A stretch of 43,347 nucleotides of DNA from Taibaiella sp. (GCA_019739295.1 JAHHDV010000032.1:1-43347); one strand, 5' to 3'; shown: positions 26,443-37,029, counted from the stretch's first letter. Program-made: numbers and translations. Notes: generated from the letters alone by a model not told the origin.

Positions 26443-26832
26443 ATGAAAAAGTCCGTACTTTTTGGAATTGTAATTCTGATCTCTGCAGTGATGCTGAGCG
26501 GTTGTAAGGGCTCGGGTACGTACAGGGGAGAATGGAAAGTGACCGGTATCAATGGTGACCGGTTCGTATTTCACTTCCTGGAGAAATCTTTAGTGACTAC
26601 CGGTACATCGGGCAGGTCGGATACCGTCGGTTATACACAGAACGTGATCAGGATAGAGAATGGTATCCGCTCCTATGGCATCCATCTCTCGAATGGCTAT
26701 CAATACCTGATCGTGTTCCCTGTAAAAAGTGATGATACGAAAGCCAAAATTACCAATCCGGAAGGAGGGACGATATTCACCATGGGCAGGTCAGCATATA
26801 TAGATCCTAAAGAGTTTGAACAGTGGCCTTAG
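26443..26832 (+). CDS. Small lipoprotein of unknown function
   Basis: A 129-residue protein with a lipoprotein signal ending in MLSGC (Cys21). The mature part is short and beta-rich (GTYRGEWKVTGINGDRFVFHF), resembling small lipocalin-like or META-like folds, but I cannot assign a family. Its stop codon overlaps the next gene's GTG start by 10 bases, so the two are probably translationally coupled. Confidence 0.75.
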   Translation: MKKSVLFGIVILISAVMLSGCKGSGTYRGEWKVTGINGDRFVFHFLEKSLVTTGTSGRSDTVGYTQNVIRIENGIRSYGIHLSNGYQYLIVFPVKSDDTKAKITNPEGGTIFTMGRSAYIDPKEFEQWP

Positions 26833-27462
26833 TCAGCGGATTGCGGTTTTTAGCCTTTTGCGTATGGCTGTTTTCCTTAGGCATTACCCACAGGCTTCAT
26901 GCCCAGCATGAACCGGTGGATCCAGATGAAACAGAAGCTTATGAGTTCAGGATCAGCCGTTCCGACTTTCTGGATATTGTCCCGATGCAGGAGATTTCGT
27001 TACTTCAGGACAATAGGGGGCCGAATGATTCAGTCTCTTATCTCATCGTTCATCACCGGGGATATTTTGAAGAGTATATCGGCATACAGGGAACGGGGAT
27101 GTACTTCCAGGTATCTTCGGGAAAGCTGAGCCAGGACAAAGATGCTGCGGTCCGGGTAGAAGCGGAAGAAGGGATATTACGGATCAATGACGTGGCATTA
27201 AAAGGATTCCGGAAGTTTCCTGATTTTAAAAAGGTAAAAAAAGGAAAGAGCAAACAGCTGTGCTGTGTATTGTGTTATTTATCCCATGATATATTGGGTA
27301 TTCATTTTATGGATTGTATGTGCTGCTTCGGAGGGTGCGGGTATTCCTGTCAAGAAGACTTTAAAATTTTCTGGAAGCGCACGCAGAGGAAACAATGACC
27401 CGGTTGTTCAATTTTACCGGAAAGCAGCCATAAAAAGAGCAAAATTCATTTGGGAATTTTGA
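26823..27462 (+). CDS. Secreted or membrane protein of unknown function, C terminus frame-uncertain
   Basis: It starts with GTG at 26823, overlapping the preceding lipoprotein gene by 10 bases. A signal sequence (ending THRLHAQ) and an acidic extracytoplasmic domain (to about residue 140) are clear. After a run of seven A residues near 27236 the written frame becomes Cys-rich and stops at 27398. Removing one A instead gives a membrane helix (IYPMIYWVFILWIVCAA), a basic tail, and a stop at 27460-27462 next to the terminator, about 212 residues in all. The second reading is preferred because +1 homopolymer insertions are common in this window. No family is recognised. Confidence 0.55.
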
Positions 27463-27470
27463 CCTTTTTT
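27440..27470. terminator. Bidirectional terminator between convergent genes
   Basis: CAAAATTC (27440-27447) pairs with GAATTTTG (27454-27461) around a 6-base loop; ACC and six T residues follow on the plus strand and a T-rich stretch on the minus strand. Confidence 0.7.
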
Positions 27471-27475
27471 AATGA

Positions 27476-28171
27476 TCATTTTATTTTGCCCTTTTCATCC
27501 AGTGATTTGCTGATCTCATCGGATTTGGGTATGCTGATGGTTTGCTTAAAAGGAGCTTTCTGTACGATCTGGATGGCACCGGTTGCCGTATTCCCATATA
27601 GCTGGATATAGATATCATCTCCGTCTGCCCTGCGGATGACATAAACTCTGACCGGTTCATTCCAATAATCTATAGAGCCTTCTTCGCCTAAGTAAGATGC
27701 ATTGTCCTTCAGGTATGCCAATTGCTCTTTAGTGAGCTTCCCGTCAAATACAAGCACACCGCCTACGGCTTTGATCGCATCATCGTAGCTTTTTAAGAAA
27801 TAGGGAAGCGACCATTCACCGGCAGCATTCTTGGCTTTGGAAATAAAGGATTTAAATGATTTTCCTTCTATTTTTACTAAATGGCCCCCTGCTGTTAAGG
27901 GAAAGAATATCTCATCATAATCTCTTTGCAATGGCTTATTCTGGTATTCTAAATTCTCCGGAAGTGTAAAGAAAGGAAGGTCGCCGAGCTCCTGTCCGGA
28001 AACAGGAATCGAATGAATGTCAAATGCAGTAACTTCCTTTTTGTCTTCCACGGTAGTAATAACTGTATCGGTATTGTTTTCATTTTTCTTCTGTTCCGGC
28101 TCCTGGCACGAACAGGCAAGCACTCCCAGTCCAATAAGAATGGATGACGGGATTTTTTTTACTTTCATCAT
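27476..28171 (-). CDS. Lipoprotein of unknown function
   Basis: A 231-residue protein with a lipoprotein signal (GLGVLAC, Cys20; a second Cys at 22) followed by an Asn/Glu/Lys-rich linker. The globular domain from about residue 50 (PVSGQELGDLPFFTLPENL) ends in DEKGKIK. The first two codons are both ATG; either could start. It may be an OmpA-less surface lipoprotein, but no family is recognised. The -7 box lies at 28199-28206 (minus strand). Confidence 0.75.
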   Translation of the reverse strand: MMKVKKIPSSILIGLGVLACSCQEPEQKKNENNTDTVITTVEDKKEVTAFDIHSIPVSGQELGDLPFFTLPENLEYQNKPLQRDYDEIFFPLTAGGHLVKIEGKSFKSFISKAKNAAGEWSLPYFLKSYDDAIKAVGGVLVFDGKLTKEQLAYLKDNASYLGEEGSIDYWNEPVRVYVIRRADGDDIYIQLYGNTATGAIQIVQKAPFKQTISIPKSDEISKSLDEKGKIK

Positions 28172-28198
28172 AATGTGTTGTTTTTATAGAATAGGGAA

Positions 28199-28206
28199 CA
28201 AAAGTA
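28199..28206 (-). promoter_or_regulatory. -7 box of the 231-residue lipoprotein
   Basis: TACTTTTG on the minus strand, 28 bases before the ATG. Confidence 0.5.
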
Positions 28207-28367
28207 AGGAATCCTGTACCGGCCAGCTTTGCTATCAGTGTAATCATAAAGTTTTATTCACATTTTGATTTTGCCTGTCTTCATAAAATGTATATGTACC
28301 TGCCGGACAAAACATGAGCTTGTTTCAATTTTTTGCGTTGTACAGATACATTCTGATGACTTAACCT

Positions 28368-28375
28368 TATTTTTG
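28368..28375 (+). promoter_or_regulatory. -7 box of the yfhO-like gene
   Basis: TATTTTTG, 32 bases before the ATG at 28407. Confidence 0.5.
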
Positions 28376-28406
28376 TTTTTTTATCATCAATATATTGACC
28401 ATACGC

Positions 28407-30942
28407 ATGACACAAAAGGAAATTCATTCTATTGAAGCATCACCCAATGGATTCAAAAAGTATCTCCCTCACCTGGTAGTATTGGGCATCTTTCTGGTCA
28501 TCGCTGCTTTCTTCTGCAGTCCCTGGCTGCAGGGCCAGAAGTTATTACCGCATGATGTGGAACAATGGCTGAAGATGTCCAAAGAGACCAGGGATTATAG
28601 GGATGCTACGGGGGAGACTTCCTTCTGGATGAACAACGATTTTGCGGGAATGCCGAGTGCGCTTACGGATCCCTATTCGGAAAATAACTGGTTCAGCAAG
28701 ATAAAAAATGCGACCATCTTCTATAAGCACGGGGAAAATATGAATCCCATCCTGCTCTTTTTCTGGGCCATGGTGGGTGGGTTTTTTACTGGCCTTGTCC
28801 TTAAAGATCAGACCCTGGCTGGCCGGCATCGCGGGCGTGGCCTTTGCTTTTTCTACCTACAATCCTATCATTATTGCTGCAGGCCATACGACCAAGATGC
28901 TCGATATCGCTTATGTACCTGGGATCCTTGCGGGAATGGTACTTGCATATAGAGGCAAATACTGGATCGGTGCGGCCATAGCAGGCCTGTATACCGCCTT
29001 TGCGCTGGACGCAGGACACTACCAGATCATATATTACAGCCTCTTCGCGATAATGGCCCTGTCCGTTTCCGAACTGGTTAAAGCGATAAAACATAAAGAA
29101 TTGAAGCGGTTCCTGATCGCTTCTGCCTTCCTGGCCGCAGTAGCGGGACTGGCTGCCGGAACGGCAGCCTCCAGGCTGATGCTGACCCAGGAAGTGAGCC
29201 AGTACACCATGAGGGGCGATAACAAAGAATTGCAAACCGAAGAAAATGATAAAGGCCTGGATAAGGACTATGCTTTCAAATGGAGTAATGGCGTGGAAGA
29301 GACTTTTGCACTGATGGTCCCCAATCTGTATGGTGGCGGTCACCTGATGAAAGTCAACGAGCATTCGGATGCAGCACAGGATGTGATGAACACTTTCAGG
29401 CTGCAGCCTGCCCAACTATCCGGATTGGCATATTGGGGACCCCAGCAGGAAGACGGCCTGGGCGGTTCCGTTTACTTTGGTATTGTGATTGTATTCCTGG
29501 CGATATTGTCTATATTGGTTGTCCGCAGTCATAACAAATGGTGGCTGGTGGCTGCATCTGTTCTGTTCATTGTGATATCCTGGGGTAAAAACTTCGCAGC
29601 GCTGAACTATCTTTTGTTCGATACCCTGCCGATGATGAACAAATTCCGCTCTCCGAATATGGCTATGGCGATCACATCTATGTTGTTCCCTATTCTGGCC
29701 GTATGGGCACTCAATGATATACTGACAGGCAAGGTAAGCAAGGAAGAAGCCTGGAAGAAAGTAAGAATGGCATTCCTGATCACAGGTGGTATCCTCCTAC
29801 TGGTACTTATCGCCATCTACAGCATGATGGACTTTACGGGCAAGATGGACCCGCAGATTTTCGGACAGAGCTGGGCCCAGGTCTCCTCCAAGATCATTGC
29901 ATTCAGGAAAAGCATGGCATCCAAGGATGCCTGGAGAAGTATTTTATTCCTGCTCTTAGCGACAGGAGTTCTTTGGGCTTTTACCAAAGATAAAATCAAT
30001 ACCACAGTCGCTACCGTACTGATCGCATTACTCGTCATCATCGATATCCTACCCATTGCCAACAGGTACCTGGGTAGTGATAAATATATGGATGAAGCGG
30101 TTTATGACGCACGCTTCGCACCCAGGCCTGTGGACAAAGAGATCTTAAAGGATAACACCTATTACAGGGTTCTGGACCTGAGTGCTGATCTTTTTAATTC
30201 TGCAGATGCGTCTTATCACCATAAGACCATAGGAGGCTACCATCCTGCCAAGCTTCAGATCTATCAGGATTTGATTATGAATCAATTAGGGGGGCTGAAT
30301 TCGGCTGTGGTCAATATGCTGAACGGTAAATACATCATCAACCCGGATCAGACCGGCAAGAAGCTGATGGCTATTCCGAATCCGGGCGCTTTGGGAAATG
30401 CCTGGTTTGTGAGCCATATCCAGAAAGTGAAGACCGCAAGAGAAGAGATGGATGCCCTGAATGCACCCTCATTGAGTAATCCTGCAGATACGGGTAAAGG
30501 GAATTTCAATCCCGGGCAGACTGTATTGGTAAGAGAATCTGAAATGCCTAAACTGGGTATGGAATCTGTTCCTTCGGTAGATAGTACTGCAGGGATCGAG
30601 CTGACCTCTTATTCGCCTATGAAACTTACTTATAAGAGTAAGAATGCACAGGAAGGCATTGCCGTATTTTCAGAGATCTATTATCCGTTGGATTGGGAAG
30701 CTAAGATTGATGGCAAGACGGTTCCGATCGCGAGGGCCAACTATGTATTGCGTGCCTTAAAGATTCCTGCCGGTGAACATACCATAGAGATGATATACAA
30801 CACACCGGGATCATTTGCCAAAGGAGAAACAATAACATTGATCTGCAGCATCATATTGCTTATATTCATCCTGGCAGGCTTGTATTTTTACTTTACAGGA
30901 AAGCAAAAGAGCAGGAAGTCCTTTAGTTCATATGGAATATGA
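28407..30942 (+). CDS. YfhO family membrane protein (one frameshift)
   Basis: A large multi-spanning GT-C-like membrane protein of the YfhO family, thought to modify cell-surface polymers. An N-terminal helix (LPHLVVLGIFLVIAAFF) is followed by a periplasmic loop (NNDFAGMPSALTDPYSENN), about a dozen helices, and a C-terminal soluble part (YYPLDWEAKIDGKTVPIARANYVLRAL) before a last helix. The reading breaks at a run of six T (28782-28787). Removing one T joins WAMVGGF to LLALSLKIRPWLAG and gives 844 residues, normal for the family. The start at 28407 (ATG) is preferred over an upstream TTG at 28395. Confidence 0.85.
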
Positions 30943-31084
30943 TGATCGGAGTCTTTGAGATCCGAACTGCAGTGTTCTCAGGTACCAGAGACATCCATAA
31001 TATCCTGAAGGAGGAATAAAGCAGTATGTTTTAAACAGGTCATGGAATGCCGGTGTATGCCAAAAATTCCGCAAATTCTATCTG

Positions 31085-32768
31085 ATGAAAATCTGTATCG
31101 CCCAGCAAAACTATCATATCGGGAACTTCGAAGCCAACCTTTCCCGGATCAAAGAAGCCATACAGGATGCGATTGCTCACCAGGCTGATTTAATCGTGTT
31201 TTCCGAATTGGCAGTTTGCGGCTATCCGCCAAGGGATTTCCTGGAGTTTGATGAATTCCTGGAAAAGTGTTACCGGTCCATAGACAGTTTGCTGCCTTTG
31301 TCAGATGACATAGCCGTATTGATAGGTGCACCATCTCCCAATGAACGCCCGGAAGGAAAAGACCTGTTCAATTCCGCCTATTATCTGCATCAGGGAAAGG
31401 TCAGGGATATCATTCATAAAGCCTTATTGCCTAACTATGATGTGTTTGATGAATACAGGTATTTTGAACCGGGATTTGACTTTCATTGTATCGAGCTGAA
31501 TGGCACGAGGATAGCAGTCACCATCTGTGAAGATATCTGGGATATGGAAGATAACCCGATCTACAGGTTCCGGCCTATGGATATCCTCATCAAGGAGCAG
31601 CCTGCATTGATGGTCAACCTGTCTGCATCACCGTTTGATTATAACCATGCTGAAAGCAGGGCTTATATCGTAGGCCGGAATGCCGTTCATTACCGGTTGC
31701 CGATGGTGTACTGTAATGCCGTAGGCTCCCAGACAGAGATTGTATTTGACGGGGGTTCCATGGCCTGTAACGCAGACGGGAGCTTAGTGAAGCAGTTACC
31801 CTACTTCCAAGAGGGCCTGGCTTATGTAACCTATGAAGCCGGCACTTTCCAGGAGGAAGATCCATCAGCTTCAATCTTTCTTCCGGCATTGCCCCCGGAA
31901 GATTCGGAGTATGATCCGCAGGACAATATTCACCTGATACACCAGGCGCTTGTCATGGGTATCCGGCAGTACTTCGAAAAGATGGGATTCGGGAAGGCTA
32001 TTGTCGCCAGCTCCGGGGGAATTGATTCTGCTGTTACCCTTGCCCTGGCATGTGAAGCCCTGGGCCCTGAACAGGTTCATGCCTTACTGATGCCTTCACA
32101 ATTCAGCACGTCGCATTCGGTAGATGATGCGGTCCGGCTTTCCGAGCAGCTACAGAACAGGTACGATATCATTGCCATTAAAGATATTTTTGATGTCGTT
32201 GACCAGTCTTTAAAGCCGGTGTTCGGCGATCTGCCTTTTGATGTAACAGAGGAGAATATTCAATCCCGGATCAGGGGCTTGCTGGTCATGGCCTTAGCCA
32301 ATAAATACCATTATATCCTGCTCAATACCTCTAATAAATCGGAATTGTCTACCGGTTACGGAACTTTGTACGGGGATATGGCCCGGGGGGTTGGGCATCT
32401 TAGGGGATTTGTATAAGACACAGGTTTATGCGCTGGCCCGTTATATCAACCGGGACCGGGAGATCATACCCGGGCACATCATTACCAAGCCACCATCAGC
32501 AGAACTGAGACCGGGACAGAAGGACAGTGATTCGCTCCCGGATTATGAGTTGCTGGACCGGGTGCTTTATCAATATATCGAGCACCGCCCAAGGTGTGGA
32601 CGATATCGTATCGAATGGGGATGGACAGGGATACGGTGGTGCGCATCATCAGGATGATGAAACCGCAATGAATACAAAAGAAACCAGTTCTGTCCCATCA
32701 TCAGGGTTTCCTCCAAGGCATTCGGCATAGGCAGAAGGGTACCGATCGTAGCGAAGTACGAGATCTGA
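31085..32768 (+). CDS. nadE: Glutamine-dependent NAD+ synthetase (four frameshifts in C-terminal part)
   Basis: Makes NAD+ from deamido-NAD+ with ammonia drawn from glutamine. The N-terminal nitrilase-type glutaminase has its triad Glu41 ([13 protein letters not shown]), Lys112 ([17 protein letters not shown]) and Cys148 (VTICEDIWD). The synthetase domain has the P-loop SSGGIDSAV (310-315) and [20 protein letters not shown]. The frame breaks at 32381-32390, near 32588-32590, 32617-32620 and 32660-32662. Deleting one base from each homopolymer (C, C, G, A) restores 559 residues with the expected [17 protein letters not shown] and [18 protein letters not shown], full length for the family. As written the product is truncated after residue 443. 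Confidence 0.88.
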
Positions 32769-32898
32769 GGAAGGCCGGGCTCGCAAAGGGTTCAACAGTG
32801 AAACTTCCCGGTATTTACTTTCCCGTAGAAAACCTGCGGTGGAATCCACTTTTGCTTATGGAATTTACCATACCCTGACCCACATACATGGTAAAAAG

Positions 32899-33742
32899 TC
32901 AGAGGAATTCCAGTATTTTATTTTCGATATCTGGCATAAAGCTCATCCCGGGGAAGTGCTGCCGGGTTTTAAAGCGGTAGCGCTCTTCAGCGCCTAATGC
33001 AAATAAGGCATAATCGTACTTAACCGGGTCGGCTGCGTCCAGCATGCGCAGTATATGCATTAATTCTTCTACTGCTTTCCAGTCATTCTGCATTCTGGAT
33101 AAGATACCCAGCTTCCTGGCTACCTGCGAGCTGTGTGTATCCAGGGGAATCATCAGTTGCGAAGGCTGGATACTGTGCCAGATTCCGAAATCTACAGGGG
33201 AATCCTTCCGCACCATCCACCTTAAGAAACATATTCAGGCGTTTGCATGCCGATTTCTTTGCCGGTGTACTGATGTGCTTGCAGGTGCGGTCCGGAGCGT
33301 CGGGAAGGGAAAAAAAAGTAATGGTGAAAATGGGTCAGGGCCGCTTCTGTTGTAGTGATGCTTTCGGGAAAGAATGCCGCTTCCAGCGAGGAAATGCTGC
33401 CGGTAGAAACCACTGCATCCAGGTAATAACGTACAGCAAATCCGTAGCATTGAATGTGCGGTGTGCAAATCCCAGCATCGGTTTTTAAATCCTCCTCATG
33501 ATGATGTAAGATGAAAGTATACGGATCCCGATCCATATAGGAAAGGATGCGCTGGCAGGAATTGATGATACTGGTCCGGTTACCCCCAGGCCAGGATAGC
33601 GGCAAAAAAACCGGCTATTTCGATATCCTGTTTCTTGGAGAACAAATGGGGAATACTAACAGGATCTTTCCGGATGAAATCTTCCTTTTCATATTCCCCG
33701 GTCCTTCGCTTCCAGGAGCGCTTTGATGCTATCTATATCCAA
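32899..33742 (-). pseudogene. DUF2400 (TIGR02757) family protein, at least seven frameshifts
   Basis: Fragments in all three minus-strand frames belong to one protein: SIPHLFSKKQDIEIAGFFAAILAWG, NRTSIINSCQRILSYMDRD, LGFAHRTFNATDLLYVIT, SSLEAAFFPES, HYFFSLPDAPDRTCKH, ACKRLNMFLRWMVRKDSP and DWKAVEELMHILRMLD, which match the DUF2400 family. Breaks lie near 33708, 33593, 33487, 33415, 33405, 33310 and 33226. Each is cured by removing one base from a homopolymer, giving about 278 residues. The family's function is not established. The start is uncertain; a TTG at 33742 overlapping the cyclophilin stop is suggested. Probably a functional gene hidden by sequencing errors. Confidence 0.7.
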
Positions 33743-34399
33743 AAGAACAAAAATTTCTTTTTCACTTTTACTTTTTTGATATGCACATCCTGGGTAGGCC
33801 TGTCCTGCTTATTGGTGGCTACGGCCTGTATTTTGTCTACGATATCCAGCCCTTTGGTTACCTGGCCGAATACGGTATACCCGTTGTCCAGGTGCGGAGT
33901 ACCGCCTATCTCTTCATAGATTTTGACCTGTTCGGGAGTATACACTGCACCTGTCCGTTTGCTGAAGTTTTCTACTTCTTTTTCCGTGAACTTTTTGCCT
34001 GCTACAATATAGAACTGGCAGGAAGAGGAAGCTTTGTCAGGATTATTGTCACGGGCGGCAGCCAGGGCCCCTTTCTGATGGATCAGGTCTTTGTTGAATT
34101 CCGCGTCTATCCTGTAGTCCAGGCCACCGCTGCCCAACATTTGATCAGGCTTGGCATTTTTTGAATCCGGGTCTCCTCCCTGGATCATGAACTCCTTGAT
34201 CACCCTGTGAAATAAAAGCCCGTCATAAAAGCCATCCTTAGCCAGTTTGACAAAAATTATCTCTATGTTTAGGTGTTTCATCATATAATTTTAATTCTAT
34301 TTTGCCCATATCTGTATCCATAAGGACCTTATATTTCTGAGCATAGGTTATTCCCATACACATCATTATGGAAATAAGGAGGAGAAGACTTTTTTTCAT
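33733..34399 (-). CDS. Secreted cyclophilin-type peptidyl-prolyl isomerase (one frameshift)
   Basis: About 221 residues after repair. A signal sequence (MKKSLLLLISIMMCMGITYA) is followed by a cyclophilin domain: VLMDTDMGKIELKLYDETPKHRDNF, then KDGFYDGLLFHRVIKEFMIQGGDP (with the FHRVI...QGGDP core), QFYIVAGKKFTEKEV, and DNGYTVFGQVTKGLDIVDKI. It would speed proline isomerisation in the periplasm. The break is at a run of five T on the coding strand near 34255; deleting one T joins the parts. The start at 34399 follows a -7 box at 34426-34433. The gene overlaps the probable start of the DUF2400 gene. Confidence 0.83.
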
Positions 34400-34425
34400 T
34401 GTCGCAATGTCGTTTGAATAAGAAG

Positions 34426-34433
34426 CAAAGGTA
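34426..34433 (-). promoter_or_regulatory. -7 box of the cyclophilin gene
   Basis: TACCTTTG on the minus strand, 27 bases before the ATG at 34399. Confidence 0.6.
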
Positions 34434-34529
34434 ATAAGAAATGGAAAGAATAACATACCGGAATTATTCAAAAAAGGTGACAGAAACAGGGGATGGGCGC
34501 AGCCCGGTCATATGACGCTATCCGTCAAT

Positions 34530-34560
34530 AGAAGAGCGCTGAATAAGTCAGCGCTCTTCT
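34530..34560. terminator. Strong hairpin after the NlpC/P60 gene
   Basis: A 13-bp perfect stem (34530-34542 with 34548-34560) around a 5-base loop, about 40 bases beyond the NlpC/P60 stop. No T-tract follows on the minus strand. Confidence 0.55.
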
Positions 34561-34601
34561 TGATCTGTTGAAATCCCTTCTTGTTTCCAGGATCCGGATT
34601 T

Positions 34602-35264
34602 TTACCTGAATGCATAAATAGCTTCTTCTACCCTGCCTCCGCCTACATAATATTTTAGACCAGTAATCCTGGTCCAGGCTGCTGATGACGACACCTTTGC
34701 TGCTGGATGCATGTGCGAATTTACCGTCAGCCAGATAGATGCCTACATGAGATATGGCCCTGCTCCTGATTTTAAAGAACACCAGATCACCTTCTCTCAG
34801 CTCATCTTTACTGCCTATTTTTTTGGAGATAGAATATTGATCCCTGGACGTACGGGGCAATTTGTATTTATAAAACGTTACCGTAGATCTCCTGCATGAA
34901 GGCTGAACAGTCGATTCCTCTCCGGCTCGTGCCCCCCAACCTGTAAGGGGTACCATACCAGTTGTCGATAAATGCATAAAGATCATTACTTCTTTTAGAA
35001 ATTTGCCTGAACGTCTCAGGTATATTAAAGATGCTGAACGTCTCCTGCTTCTGCTCTTCTAAAAGCTGTTTTTTGGTATATGCAGGGGCCAGCTCGGAAT
35101 TGCTGGTAATGACTTTAGAATCGCCAACCTTGATGTTGACCTCTTCGATAAATGGGCTTTTCCTTTTTATGTCCATTGGCATATGCATTGTATCCAACCG
35201 GTTCCGCTAACTTACAGGATCCGAACAAAACGATGCCGGCAGCGAGGAAAAAATATTGCTTCAT
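34602..35264 (-). CDS. NlpC/P60 family peptidoglycan endopeptidase lipoprotein (three frameshifts)
   Basis: After repair about 219 residues. A lipoprotein signal (VLFGSC, Cys17) from the ATG at 35264 leads through a linker to an NlpC/P60 domain: WYGTPYRLGGTSRRGIDCSAFMQ with the catalytic Cys, then REGDLVFFKIRSRAISHVGIYL with the catalytic His, then FAHASSSKGV. It should cut peptide stems of peptidoglycan from the periplasmic face of the membrane. Breaks lie near 35178 (extra G), 34875 (extra T) and 34655 (extra A); removing them restores one frame ending GGGRVEEAIYAFR. The two most obvious open frames taken alone would hide the signal sequence. Confidence 0.82.
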
Positions 35265-35628
35265 TATCAAGAAAATTTACGCGAAAATAGAATTTGCAAA
35301 TAGTGAATCAAATTTGTTTTGATTTTTTTAACATTTAATCGCAAGTCGCAACAAAAAACATATAGGTAATTAATTGAATGTGATTTTATTAAAAAATAAG
35401 CCGGGATTTCTGTAAAATCTCTATTCATACTTATGCTGCATGCTGTAAATGTAACCATTTTTTTCAGATCAGGCTGTAGGTCTTGGATCCTGTAAGGTTG
35501 AACTCATGGACCGTTGTTAATCATTTGGTAACCTCTGCTTAACATAACGGTCATATTACCCAGATACTTTTGCTTCAGTTTTTAGAACAAAAATTAATTT
35601 TTTTTAATACAATCAAACAATTAGAAAC
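35265..35628. other. Intergenic region between divergent NlpC/P60 and 466-residue lipoprotein genes
   Basis: AT-rich. It holds a hairpin AATCAAA/TTTGATT plus T-tract (35306-35329) with no gene before it, an interrupted inverted repeat ACCGTT/AACGGT (35510-35515 with 35546-35551), and a -7 box TACTTTTG (35565-35572) pointing at the lipoprotein. Confidence 0.55.
35565..35572 (+). promoter_or_regulatory. -7 box of the 466-residue lipoprotein
   Basis: TACTTTTG, leaving a leader of roughly 50 bases before the ATG at 35629. The leader is A/T-rich and lacks a Shine-Dalgarno sequence. Confidence 0.55.
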
Positions 35629-37029
35629 ATGAAAAAAGTATTAATGGCATTAGGAGTGGCTGGTGTTTTATTTTCTGCTGCGTCCTGTGGACCTGACCCG
35701 GACCCGGAACCCAATCCCACGCCTGGCGATGAGGTAGTGGTCATCAAAGGCGATATCACTTCAGATATGGAGCTGACGGCTGACAAGAAATACAGATTGG
35801 AAGGCTTTGTGTATGTAAAAAATGGTGCTACATTAAAAATTGCTCCCGGTACGGTCATCGTGGGAGATAAAGCGACCAAAGCTGCTTTGATCATTACTAC
35901 TTCCGGTAAGATCGAAGCGAATGGTACTGCTACAGCACCTATTGTGTTCACTTCTGCATTTGAGCCCGGGCTGAGAAACACCGGCGATTGGGGAGGAATA
36001 GTACTGTTGGGTAAAGCTCCGGTAAACGTAGACGGCGGTGAAGCGAAAATAGAAGGCGGGGTAGTTCCGACAGATGCTTCTAAAGAAAAAGAATATGTAT
36101 GGTATGGTGGCAGCGAATCAGGACATAGCTCAGGTAGTTTGCAATATGTAAGAATAGAATTCGCCGGTATCGCTTATTCCCCGGACAATGAGATCAATTC
36201 ACTGACAATGGGTGGAGTAGGATCCGGGACCAAAATCAGCCATATCCAGGTGTACAGGGCAGGTGATGATGCTTATGAGTGGTTTGGCGGTACTGTGAAT
36301 TGTGATCACCTGATCGCTACTTATACCTGGGATGATGATTTCGATACTGATTTCGGATATTCCGGAAAAGTGCAGTTCGGTTTGGTACAAAGAGCAAAAA
36401 ATATAGCTGATGTATCCGGTTCCAACGGATTCGAGTCTGATAACAATGGTAATGGTACGGCTGCTACGCCTCAGACATCCGCTGTTTTCTCTAATGTCAC
36501 TGTAGTAGGGCCATACGAAGGAACTACATTCAGCGGTGCTAATGCCAACTATCAGAATAGCGCTCAGATCCGCAGAAACTCGTCTATCTCCATTCACAAC
36601 TCTATCTTTATGGGATTCCCGGTTGGATTGTACATAGATAATACAAAGGGTGAGCCTACATCTGCCAACATCACTTCCGATAAATTGAAATATAAGAACA
36701 ATATTATTGCAGGATGTAAAGATGCATTGAAAACGAGCAGCCCGTATACTATCGAAGAGATGACCACCTGGGTAAATGCTAACGGAAATTCAATCCTGGA
36801 AAGCACATTGGATGCAAAATTGGCAGATCCGTATAAATTCTCCAATACGGTCTCTTCTAATACCGGAACTCCAGACTTCAGGTTAGCTGCAGGTTCTCCT
36901 GCACTTACCGGGGCTTCATTTGCCGGATTGAGTGGCTTTGAAACTGTAGCCTATAAGGGTGCATTCGGATCCTCTATCGACTGGACTGAAGGCTGGGCGG
37001 AGCACGATGCTGACAATGCAAAATACTAA
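35629..37029 (+). CDS. Surface lipoprotein with beta-helix-like repeats
   Basis: A 466-residue protein with a lipoprotein signal (LFSAASC, Cys20) and a Pro/Asp-rich stretch just after the Cys (GPDPDPEPNPTPGDE) like a Bacteroidota surface-export signal. The rest is rich in Gly, Asn, Ser and Thr, with short beta repeats (GATLKIAPGTVIVGD, SGKIEANGTATAPIVFTSAF, DWGGIVLLGKAPVNV, GSGTKISHIQVYRAGDDAYEWFGGTVNCDHL), suggesting a right-handed beta-helix. The C terminus (FGSSIDWTEGWAEHDADNAKY) has no T9SS sorting domain. Similar proteins occur beside TonB-dependent receptors in this phylum, but none is present here. Function is unknown. Confidence 0.8.
   Translation: MKKVLMALGVAGVLFSAASCGPDPDPEPNPTPGDEVVVIKGDITSDMELTADKKYRLEGFVYVKNGATLKIAPGTVIVGDKATKAALIITTSGKIEANGTATAPIVFTSAFEPGLRNTGDWGGIVLLGKAPVNVDGGEAKIEGGVVPTDASKEKEYVWYGGSESGHSSGSLQYVRIEFAGIAYSPDNEINSLTMGGVGSGTKISHIQVYRAGDDAYEWFGGTVNCDHLIATYTWDDDFDTDFGYSGKVQFGLVQRAKNIADVSGSNGFESDNNGNGTAATPQTSAVFSNVTVVGPYEGTTFSGANANYQNSAQIRRNSSISIHNSIFMGFPVGLYIDNTKGEPTSANITSDKLKYKNNIIAGCKDALKTSSPYTIEEMTTWVNANGNSILESTLDAKLADPYKFSNTVSSNTGTPDFRLAAGSPALTGASFAGLSGFETVAYKGAFGSSIDWTEGWAEHDADNAKY

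Noticed and set aside
32769..32995. Plus-strand open reading ending FDIWHKAHPGEVLPGFKAVALFSA
   Set aside because: It is antisense to the end of the DUF2400 gene, which has family support and continues in frame to its own stop. No start or family can be given to the plus-strand version.
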